From Caldisericales bacterium (GTDB lineage Bacteria; Caldisericota; Caldisericia; JAAYUI01): a stretch of DNA of 64,000 nucleotides. Positions 37,122 through 43,697 of the stretch are shown here, piece after piece. The notes under the pieces are model-generated. The model searched no databases, had not been told where the DNA came from, and saw only the letters and a program-made list of their open reading frames with translations. Position numbers and translations under genes: made by a program. Numbering within the stretch: position 1 is the first letter of the stretch; each line of letters opens with the position of its first letter. The stretch covers positions 120,426 to 184,425 of the forward strand of contig JAKIZT010000002.1 of the NCBI GenBank assembly GCA_022707885.1, written 5' to 3'.

Positions 37122-37139
37122 TTGACTCATCAGTCATCG

Positions 37140-37172
37140 AAAAAAGGGCGGCCCAAAAGGTCGCCCTTTTTT
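37140..37172 (+). terminator. Intrinsic terminator after the M6-like pair
   Basis: AAAAAAGGGCG and CGCCCTTTTTT form an 11-bp stem with an 11-base loop, followed by TTTTTTG. It ends the protease unit 20 bases after the stop codon. Confidence 0.9.
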
Positions 37173-37217
37173 GTTTCCGCCGGCAATGATAGAATTGGCA
37201 AAAAGAAGAGGTGAAAC

Positions 37218-38273
37218 ATGGCAAACATTGACTACGCAGTGAAATTTCTTGAAGAGATCTGCAAGACTCCAAGCCCGACAGGCTTTGCCATGGCGGCAAT
37301 AGACAGGTGCGAGCACGAGGCAAAATCGCTTGGGTTTGCAACAAGAAGAAACAACAAGGGCGGGTTGCTGGTCGATGTTCCCGGCAAGGACGCGTCCTTC
37401 AGGAGGCTCGTCTCCGGCCATGTAGACACCCTCGGCGCCATGGTGCGCTCCATAGATTCAAACGGCTGGCTGAAATTTACGCCAATCGGCGGCTACATGA
37501 TGCAGACGGTGGAAGGCGAGTACTGCCAGATCTTCACAAGAAGCGGAAAAACCTACACTGGAACATGCCTGACAACCGACCCGTCGGTTCATGTCCACCC
37601 AAACGCGAGGGAGCTCGAGAGAAAACCGGAGAACATGATTATAAGGCTTGACGAGCGCGTCTCCTCCAAGGAAGACACCGAAAAACTGGGCATCTCCGCC
37701 GGAGACTTCATCGCCTGGGACCCAAGGACAATCGTCACGGAATCTGGCTTCATAAAAACCAGGCACTTGGACGACAAGGCTGGAACTGCCTGCATCTTCT
37801 GTGCCCTTCAGGCAATCTCCGAGGAAAAAATAACCCCGGCACACCCCTTCACGGCAATCGTGACCAACTACGAAGAAGTCGGCCACGGCGCAAGCTTTGT
37901 TCCGGAGGCCAACGAAATCCTGGCTGTGGACATGGGCGCAATCGGACTTGACCTCTCAACAGACGAATACTGCGTCTCAATCTGTGCCAAGGACTCCTCC
38001 GGCCCCTATGACTACGCCCTGACAAACCAGCTGATCGATCTTGCAAAGGCAAACAAAATCAAATACGCGGTGGACATCTACCCATTCTATGGAAGTGACG
38101 CGTCCGCGGCGCTCCACGGCGGCCATGATCTGAGGGCCGGCCTTATAGGGCCGGGCGTCCAGGCCAGCCATTCGATGGAGCGCACCCACAGGGACGCAAT
38201 TGAGGCCACTTCGAAATTGCTGGTGGAGTATCTGAAAGAAAGCAAATCAGTTCTAAATGATTATTTGACATAA
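37218..38273 (+). CDS. M42-family aminopeptidase
   Basis: A 351-aa cytosolic di-zinc aminopeptidase. Metal and catalytic motifs in order: SGHVDTLGAMV, the DDKAGTA box, NYEEVGHGASF, VDMGAIG, YGSDASAAL and SHSMERTHRDAIEAT. This matches the glutamyl/deblocking aminopeptidase family, which trims peptides and forms large tetrahedral oligomers. AAGAAGAGG gives a good ribosome site before the ATG. Followed by strong paired hairpins; it is monocistronic. Confidence 0.93.
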   Translation: MANIDYAVKFLEEICKTPSPTGFAMAAIDRCEHEAKSLGFATRRNNKGGLLVDVPGKDASFRRLVSGHVDTLGAMVRSIDSNGWLKFTPIGGYMMQTVEGEYCQIFTRSGKTYTGTCLTTDPSVHVHPNARELERKPENMIIRLDERVSSKEDTEKLGISAGDFIAWDPRTIVTESGFIKTRHLDDKAGTACIFCALQAISEEKITPAHPFTAIVTNYEEVGHGASFVPEANEILAVDMGAIGLDLSTDEYCVSICAKDSSGPYDYALTNQLIDLAKANKIKYAVDIYPFYGSDASAALHGGHDLRAGLIGPGVQASHSMERTHRDAIEATSKLLVEYLKESKSVLNDYLT

Positions 38274-38278
38274 ATGAA

Positions 38279-38325
38279 ACATCCCCCTCACCGAGGGGGA
38301 TGTCGGGTCGGTGATACTATCACCG
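38279..38325 (+). terminator. Two successive hairpins after the M42 peptidase
   Basis: ACATCCCCCTC / GAGGGGGATGT (38279-38303) and CGGTGAT / ATCACCG (38309-38325) are both perfect stems with three-base loops. T-runs are lacking directly after the first; the second is followed by a T-rich stretch. Likely termination or mRNA 3'-end protection. Confidence 0.6.
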
Positions 38326-38392
38326 ATGTTGTTATATTTATGAATATAATAAGCTAAGGAAGATTGTCAACAATGAGAAGTGGGGGGTGAGT

Positions 38393-39016
38393 ATGGGAGA
38401 CGCAGAGAGAGTTGCAGCTTACATTGATGGTTTCAACCTTTATTTTGGTATGAAAAACAAGGGATGGAGAAGATATTACTGGTTGAACGTTCACTTGCTT
38501 GCGAAAAATCTTCTTAAAGCAAATCAAACTCTCATATTGACAAAGTATTTTACAAGTAGAATTACTACTTCCGATTCAAACAAATTCCGAAGGCAAAACG
38601 ATTATATTGAGGCATTATCGAATATAAAAGATTTGGAAATATATTATGGCAAGTACAAAATAATTGAAACCATTTGCCCAAAATGTGGCTCAAAACTGAA
38701 AACACCAAAAGAAAAAATGACTGATGTCAATATAGCTACGCACTTAATGAAAGATGCTTACCAAGATATATTTGATGCAGCACTTTTAATCACTGGAGAT
38801 TCAGATTTGGTCGAACCAGTCAAAATCATCTCGGAACTTTTTCCAAAAAAGAGGGTTATAGTTGCTTTTCCACCAGGGAGGGTTGCAATAGATTTGAAAA
38901 ATGCTGTTCATAGTTCATTTGTTGTTGGAAGAAAAAATATTTCCATTAGTCAGCTCGATGAACATGTAACGAAAGAAGATGGATGCATTTTGACTCGACC
39001 TAATGAATGGAAATAG
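38393..39016 (+). CDS. NYN-domain (PIN-like) ribonuclease-type protein with zinc-ribbon insertion
   Basis: A 207-aa protein of the LabA/NYN group. Key acidic motifs: AYIDGFNLYFG at the N-terminus, TDVNIATHLMKDAYQD, and LLITGDSDLVEPVKII, where Asp residues bind the catalytic metal. A CPKCGSKL segment between strands could bind zinc. The GTG at 38387 is also possible, but the GGGGGGTG site fits the ATG at 38393. The gene is AT-rich beside its neighbours and stands alone, so transfer is possible. NYN proteins act in RNA degradation and in some defence or toxin-like modules; its target is unknown. Confidence 0.8.
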   Translation: MGDAERVAAYIDGFNLYFGMKNKGWRRYYWLNVHLLAKNLLKANQTLILTKYFTSRITTSDSNKFRRQNDYIEALSNIKDLEIYYGKYKIIETICPKCGSKLKTPKEKMTDVNIATHLMKDAYQDIFDAALLITGDSDLVEPVKIISELFPKKRVIVAFPPGRVAIDLKNAVHSSFVVGRKNISISQLDEHVTKEDGCILTRPNEWK

Positions 39017-39174
39017 CATAAAATGTATATGGATGGATTAAATCCATTTCAATATTCTCAACACTTCGTTTTCTAGCTATGCCTTAAATGAGCATATTCT
39101 AGGACACATCGAAACCACTCTTAATTAGTGGTGGGGTATCTGAAGACTGAAAAAGCATAGGAAACACAAAAAAC

Positions 39175-40206
39175 TTAGACTCCTAGCTTCTTCAAAACCT
39201 CCTCAACGCGAATCTTGTAGTTGATTTCAGTCCTACGTTTTTTGAAACCCAGTCTGGAGTTGATCCCAAGCATCGGGGCATTCAGGTCATTGTTACCTGT
39301 TGTGATCATTTTGACCTGAGGATTGTTCTGCCTGATGTGGTCAAGCATCAGGGCCTTCAACAGTTTACCAATGCCATTTCCACGATGTTCTGCATCAACA
39401 GCTGTCACATACTGCATAAATCTGCCAGGATTTTCATTGTCGATGCCACCCTCGGTATAACCGATGACCATCCCGTTTGCATCTTTGACCAAAAAACAGC
39501 GATACTGTCTGAATTTCTCAAGGAATTCCTTGGAATCTTGCCACTTCTTTTTCTCTGCCTCCCTCAGGTCTATTGTTTCCTGATTGTTCATTTTATTGAA
39601 TTCAACCGCTGTGGCGAAAGACAAGTCGCTGACATCATCGACAAATTGGTCTGTTATTTCGGTGTGTAGTTCAACTTTCCAATTATTTCCAGGCTTTTTT
39701 GCAATCTTCAGCCACTCATCAATAATACTCCAGTCAAGTCCATCAAACTCGAGCCTCATGATAGAAAATATTGAAGAAGGCACACCAAGTTTTTGAAGAA
39801 ATCTGTTGCCCTCTTCAGAACAAGAGTATGAGCCGATCGTGTGAACACCAGCGTCTTTGATGTCCAGAAAGGCTTTTTTGGCCAAACTTGTCCCAATACC
39901 TCTGTTCCTGTATTCGGGCACCACATAGCCACTCATATATCCAAGACCCTTGTTCAACCCATACTCCGGATCATCTGGTTTTCTTAGATAGATTTCCATA
40001 AAACCGATAACCTTTTCGTTTTCAAACGCATAATTCCTTACACATACTTCATTTTTGTCATCAAGCCACTGCATTGCCATTTCATCTGACATCGGTTTTG
40101 TTTCAGGATCTCTCTCTTGGAGCATCATGCTTATATGCATTTTGTATTGCAAAAACAATGCTGTCCTCAACTCTTCGGTTTCAACTTTTCTGATTTGAAT
40201 GTTCAT
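39175..40206 (-). CDS. Tandem GNAT N-acetyltransferase
   Basis: A 343-aa protein with two GNAT domains. The acetyl-CoA loops are visible in both: YRNRGIGTSLAKKAF near residue 105 and HRGNGIGKLLKALM near residue 275. Both copies have the preceding aromatic/Val strand, so either may be active. The double-GNAT layout is that of mycothiol-synthase-like enzymes, but I cannot name the substrate. GGGAG before the ATG at 40206 supports that start over 40218. It lies 72 bases from the end of the upstream RIO gene on the same strand. Confidence 0.8.
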   Translation of the reverse strand: MNIQIRKVETEELRTALFLQYKMHISMMLQERDPETKPMSDEMAMQWLDDKNEVCVRNYAFENEKVIGFMEIYLRKPDDPEYGLNKGLGYMSGYVVPEYRNRGIGTSLAKKAFLDIKDAGVHTIGSYSCSEEGNRFLQKLGVPSSIFSIMRLEFDGLDWSIIDEWLKIAKKPGNNWKVELHTEITDQFVDDVSDLSFATAVEFNKMNNQETIDLREAEKKKWQDSKEFLEKFRQYRCFLVKDANGMVIGYTEGGIDNENPGRFMQYVTAVDAEHRGNGIGKLLKALMLDHIRQNNPQVKMITTGNNDLNAPMLGINSRLGFKKRRTEINYKIRVEEVLKKLGV

Positions 40207-40285
40207 TTTGTCTCCCATGTTGTTTTCATTAATTTTCGAGCAGACCAGGGCCCCTCAAAAGCAGGGGGCCCTGGATGTTTTTTCC

Positions 40286-41131
40286 TCAAATACTTCCGGT
40301 CTCCCACTCAAGCCAGAGCGAATCGGCAATTTCCCTTGCCTCTTCCTCCCTCTTGAAGTAGCGCCCCAGGATTGCCATGTCCCTTTTGAAGAACAACTCG
40401 GCATTGGGGTTCGACCTTGGGTCAACAGCCTGCGCCATGTCTATGATGATCGCCTTCCCGCCCCACCAGAGCAGGTTGAATGCGGAAAGGTCGCCGTGGA
40501 CAACATTGAGCCCGAGCATATTCCGGATGTTTGTTATGGTCCGCCTGAATGCCCTGTCCATATCCCTGTCCGGGATTTTCACTTTCCTCAAAAGCGGCGC
40601 TGGCCCGTTCTCGTCACCAATGTACTCCATCAGTATCGTGTTGCCCTCAATCACAATTGGTTTCGGGACATCAATGCCATTGTTCCAGAGGAGCTTCTGG
40701 ACACTGTATTCATCATTTATCCACCGCTCGAACATGAACTGGTGGCCCATGGTGGACCTCCTGTTTATGGCCCTTTGGACGCTTTTTTGGGAAACCCACC
40801 TGCCTTCCCTGTAAAGCGCGTCATTGCTCAGGCTCCGGAAAATCCTTGGCCTGTAAACTTTGGCCGCAAGGAGCGGAAACCCCGACTTCTTTGTCCCCAG
40901 GCAACTGTAGACTGTCGCCTCCTTGCCCGATGAGACTTCCATGATCACATCCTCAATCAGCCCCTGCTGTTTGAAAGCAGTCAGTGAAGGCAATATCCAC
41001 TCACGCAGGTGGCTCTCTTTCAGGAAATCAGGGTCAAATTCACCCGTCCTGATGCCCTTTCTTTCGAGCCAGAGCCGGACTGAAGCGTCTGACTCGTGGC
41101 TTGTCTTCATTTTGGAGATTTTTTCTTCCAA
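40286..41131 (-). CDS. RIO-type serine/threonine protein kinase
   Basis: A 281-aa RIO1-like atypical kinase. Seen: the P-loop-like SSGKEATVY, the Lys in AAKVYRP, an acidic helix, the catalytic HGDLSAFNLL and the metal-binding IIDMAQAV. The stretch before the kinase (DPDFLKESHLREWILPSL) is winged-helix-like. Bacterial RIO kinases are known but uncharacterised; the archaeal and eukaryotic ones act in ribosome maturation. The TTG at 41131 has AAGGAGGAG; the ATG at 41110 overlaps the preceding stop as ATGA and is an equally plausible start. It is the last gene of an operon with two very short genes. Confidence 0.9.
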   Translation of the reverse strand: MEEKISKMKTSHESDASVRLWLERKGIRTGEFDPDFLKESHLREWILPSLTAFKQQGLIEDVIMEVSSGKEATVYSCLGTKKSGFPLLAAKVYRPRIFRSLSNDALYREGRWVSQKSVQRAINRRSTMGHQFMFERWINDEYSVQKLLWNNGIDVPKPIVIEGNTILMEYIGDENGPAPLLRKVKIPDRDMDRAFRRTITNIRNMLGLNVVHGDLSAFNLLWWGGKAIIIDMAQAVDPRSNPNAELFFKRDMAILGRYFKREEEAREIADSLWLEWETGSI

Positions 41132-41235
41132 AACTCCTCCTTGGTACCCTTTGCTTTTGGTGCCGCTATTTTTGGCACCATCTTTGGTTTTATCTGTGTC
41201 AATTTCATCACTTTGAATCCTTTGCCATTTTTCAT
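41107..41235 (-). CDS. Small lysine-rich protein in the RIO operon
   Basis: A 42-aa ORF, strongly basic: about a third of residues are Lys, with KPK, KKKSPK and PKAKG. GGGAGG (inside the end of the preceding small ORF) lies about six bases before the ATG at 41235. Its last codons overlap the RIO start (TGA over ATG). No family recognised. Possibly an RNA-binding peptide that works with the kinase or is its substrate; that is inference. Confidence 0.55.
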   Translation of the reverse strand: MKNGKGFKVMKLTQIKPKMVPKIAAPKAKGTKEEFWKKKSPK

Positions 41236-41236
41236 A

Positions 41237-41380
41237 CTAATACCTCCCTTCTTCGTTTGTTTGATCGGCTTTTCCAGCCACTGCCACTTTCCCGCCCTTG
41301 TATCGTTCGAGCTTTATCTTGTATGCGCGGACGACGGCCGGTGTGAGTGCTTGTGCGAGCTTGTCAAATAGCGTGGTCAT
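41237..41380 (-). CDS. Small basic protein at the head of the RIO operon
   Basis: A 47-aa ORF beginning MTTLFDKLAQALTPAVVRAY and continuing KIKLERYKGGKVAVAGK. AAAGGAGG lies eight bases before its ATG, a very strong ribosome site. One base separates its stop from the next ATG. I recognise no family. It and the next ORF are too short for routine gene calling, but ribosome sites, tight spacing and strand agree. No promoter fits in the roughly 20 bases between it and the upstream terminator. Confidence 0.6.
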   Translation of the reverse strand: MTTLFDKLAQALTPAVVRAYKIKLERYKGGKVAVAGKADQTNEEGRY

Positions 41381-41400
41381 TGTGTTCCTCCTTTGCGGGA

Positions 41401-41442
41401 AATTAAAAAGGCCCCTTTGCCTTTTTGTGCGCTGGGGCCTTT
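41401..41442 (-). terminator. Second tandem terminator in the RIO leader
   Basis: On the minus strand AAAGGCCCC (41442-41434), an 18-base loop, GGGGCCTTT (41415-41407) and TTAATTT. Its 5' arm begins like that of the first terminator (AAGGCCC), so the arms of the two hairpins could exchange partners. Confidence 0.75.
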
Positions 41443-41445
41443 GAA

Positions 41446-41480
41446 TTAAAAAGGCCCGTTCTCTGTTTTGAACGGGCCTT
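41446..41480 (-). terminator. First tandem terminator in the RIO leader
   Basis: On the minus strand AAGGCCCGTTC (41480-41470), an 8-base loop, GAACGGGCCTT (41461-41451), then TTTAATT. It begins 27 bases after the stop codon of the 19-codon ORF. Confidence 0.85.
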
Positions 41481-41507
41481 CTAGTTTATTTTATGGTTGG
41501 GTACTGC

Positions 41508-41567
41508 TTAGACTGGGGCTCCGCCCAAAAGATGCGCATTGTTGTTATTGTTTCTCACTCTCATCAT
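41508..41567 (-). CDS. Putative leader peptide (19 aa) with five Asn codons
   Basis: Peptide MMRVRNNNNNAHLLGGAPV, with AAAGGAGGTG right before the double ATG at 41567. Codons 6-10 are all Asn (AAC AAT AAC AAC AAT). Its transcript is started by a near-consensus promoter about 27 bases upstream and runs into two terminator hairpins before the first structural gene. This is the layout of an amino-acid-sensing attenuator, although the downstream genes are not known Asn genes. Alternatively the peptide itself could be functional. Confidence 0.5.
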   Translation of the reverse strand: MMRVRNNNNNAHLLGGAPV

Positions 41568-41600
41568 CGCACCTCCTTTGGCGGAATTTGTTTTGAGGTG

Positions 41601-41628
41601 ATTCTAGGCATATTCCCCGGGTTGTCAA
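41601..41628 (-). promoter_or_regulatory. Promoter of the RIO leader transcript
   Basis: On the minus strand TTGACA (41628-41623), 16 bases, TAGAAT (41606-41601). Near consensus. It would start RNA at about 41594, giving a short leader before the 19-codon ORF. It lies back-to-back with the rarA promoter. Confidence 0.75.
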
Positions 41629-41648
41629 GACAGGCGCTCTGGCAAGTG

Positions 41649-41677
41649 TTGAAAAATACCGGTTTGTCCAATACAAT
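41649..41677 (+). promoter_or_regulatory. rarA promoter, leaderless type
   Basis: TTGAAA (41649-41654), 17 bases, TACAAT (41672-41677), six bases, then ATG at 41684. The predicted first transcribed base is at or next to the start codon, and no ribosome site exists. Confidence 0.65.
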
Positions 41678-41683
41678 TGCCGC

Positions 41684-42940
41684 ATGTCAGAACCGCTTGC
41701 TTACAGGATGAGGCCGCAGACGATAGAAGAATTTGTTGGCCAGAAGCACTTGCTCGGAAAAGACGGCCTGCTCTCAAAATCCCTGTCGGGCAAGCCAACT
41801 TCGCTTTTGCTGTGGGGCCCACCCGGAACAGGCAAAACCACACTTGCACACCTGATCGGAAAAGCAACATCAAGGCAGACGATTGTCATCAATGCTGTAA
41901 CAACAGGCATCCCAGACCTGAAAAAACTGCTTGCACAGGCCGATCACCCTGTCCTCTTTGTGGATGAGATCCACAGGTGGTCAAAGTCCCAGCAAGATTT
42001 TCTGCTCCCGTTTGTCGAATCCGGCGAAGTCCTGCTCGTTGGCTCCACGACAGAAAACCCATACTACGAGGTCATTGGCCCGCTCCTCTCAAGGCTCAGG
42101 GTGCTCAGGCTGGAGCCGCTTTCCGACGAGGACATCAAAGAAATCCTCAGAAAAGCGATTGTCGATCCAAAAGGCCTTGGCGAATTCACCATAGAAATGC
42201 CAGAAGAGGTGATGGACTTTGTTGCCCAGGTGTCGGCAGGAGACGCAAGGTCAGCGCTCAATCTTCTGGAGGACCTTTTCAATCTTTCCGTGCCTGTGGA
42301 TGGCAAGTACACACTCCAGATACCATCAGAAGACGTTTTGCGAAGATTGCCATATGACAAGACGGGCGACGAACACTATCAGGTCATATCAGCTTTTATA
42401 AAGTGCATCAGGGGCTCGGACCCAGATGCGGCCGTTTACTGGCTGGCAAGGATGCTGAAATCCGGGGAAGATCCAACCTTCATTGCAAGGAGACTGGTGA
42501 TTCTGGCCGCAGAAGACATCGGGCTTGCCGACCCCTGGGCATTGCTGATTGCCCAATCAGGATTTTCGGCCGTCGAGCAGATAGGCGTCCCTGAATGCGG
42601 ACTAATACTGTCCGAGGTGGCAGTGTATCTGGCGCAGGCCCCGAAAAGCAACAGTACAGCCAAGGCAATTTGGACAGCGCAGGAAACAGTCGAAAAAACA
42701 ACTCCACCAGTGCCAATCCATCTCAGAAATGCAAACTTCAGGGGACTGAAAAACCTTGGCTGGGGCAGGGACTACAAGTACCCGCACGACCACAAGAGCG
42801 GTTTCGTGAAACAGGAATATCTGCCAAAAGAACTTTTGGGCTCAAAGTTTTTTGAGCCAACAGACATCGGATTTGAAAAGCGCATCAAAGAACGAATGGA
42901 ATCCAGGGGGCAGGTTGAAAAAGATGACAAAAACGAATGA
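41684..42940 (+). CDS. rarA: Replication-associated recombination protein A (RarA/MgsA AAA+ ATPase)
   Basis: A 418-aa AAA+ ATPase of the clamp-loader branch that acts at stalled forks. RPQTIEEFVGQKHLLG at the N-terminus, Walker A WGPPGTGKTTLA, Walker B LFVDEIHRWSKSQQD, sensor-1 STTENP, and the C-terminal MgsA/tetramerisation region (DPDAAVYWLARMLKSGEDP, RRLVILAAEDIGLADP). Length is normal. The mRNA is predicted to be leaderless. The gene overlaps the start of a small HXXEE membrane gene by 17 bases. Confidence 0.95.
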   Translation: MSEPLAYRMRPQTIEEFVGQKHLLGKDGLLSKSLSGKPTSLLLWGPPGTGKTTLAHLIGKATSRQTIVINAVTTGIPDLKKLLAQADHPVLFVDEIHRWSKSQQDFLLPFVESGEVLLVGSTTENPYYEVIGPLLSRLRVLRLEPLSDEDIKEILRKAIVDPKGLGEFTIEMPEEVMDFVAQVSAGDARSALNLLEDLFNLSVPVDGKYTLQIPSEDVLRRLPYDKTGDEHYQVISAFIKCIRGSDPDAAVYWLARMLKSGEDPTFIARRLVILAAEDIGLADPWALLIAQSGFSAVEQIGVPECGLILSEVAVYLAQAPKSNSTAKAIWTAQETVEKTTPPVPIHLRNANFRGLKNLGWGRDYKYPHDHKSGFVKQEYLPKELLGSKFFEPTDIGFEKRIKERMESRGQVEKDDKNE

Positions 42941-43316
42941 AGATAAACTAGTTTTCATTTATGCTGTCTTTTTCACGTTCCAGGTGCTACATATTTTTGA
43001 GGAAATCTGGGGAAGGACCTATGAAATGACCATCCTGCCATTCCACAGGCTTGAAAACTACCTGATTGCGGCATCAATGGTTGTGCTGGCTTCAGGTCTG
43101 GCCATGACGCTCATGGCGCTTGGAAAACCACTCGGGAAGAAGCTTGCATTCATAATCGCCATAGCTTCCGGAATATTGAATTTCTTCGTGCATTCCATTG
43201 GCTGGATCGCAACTGGCAATTACTTTGCCGGCCCCGGAGCAGGGACAATAACCGGCATTCCGCTGTTTATTTCAGCTCTGTATTTTGTCATATCTGCATG
43301 GAAAGCGTCTGATTAA
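42924..43316 (+). CDS. HXXEE-domain membrane protein
   Basis: A 130-aa protein with four hydrophobic segments. The FQVLHIFEEIWG motif near residue 20 gives the H-x-x-E-E signature of this family, whose function is unknown; the His and Glu residues in a membrane helix suggest a metal site. Starting at the ATG 42924 places the motif in the usual N-terminal position. It begins inside the end of rarA and so is probably co-expressed with it. Confidence 0.75.
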   Translation: MTKTNEDKLVFIYAVFFTFQVLHIFEEIWGRTYEMTILPFHRLENYLIAASMVVLASGLAMTLMALGKPLGKKLAFIIAIASGILNFFVHSIGWIATGNYFAGPGAGTITGIPLFISALYFVISAWKASD

Positions 43317-43697
43317 TACAAATTCCAATTTTAATGATTTTACACCAATCATTAATAATTATTCTATTTGTTGAAATTATAAGAAGGGGTTTGAGAAACA
43401 TAAACATTATTACATATAATCATATAATGATATAAAATATTGCCTTATTATTTATGGTTTCAATACAACTTCATAAAATATTTATGCACGGCATCTGTTG
43501 TTGGGAATGCCCTTAACAGGGTTAAATTTTTATCATTAAAGATAGATGAAACATAAGCTTGTCAACCCCGATTATTTACAATTTTATTACATTATAAAAT
43601 TATTAATAATTGATTATCACTTAATATAGGAATATAAATCTCCTCTAAATAAGAAGGTGGATTTATTTATTTTTTTATTTCATCTTCCAAGGAGGAC
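43317..43697. other. AT-rich intergenic region
   Basis: 381 bases without a gene ahead of the beta-helix protein. It is very AT-rich, similar in character to 33132-33523 ahead of another giant secreted protein. Short TATAAT-like words are too numerous for a promoter choice. The last bases contain the strong AAGGAGG ribosome site of the next gene. I see no RNA gene. Confidence 0.55.
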
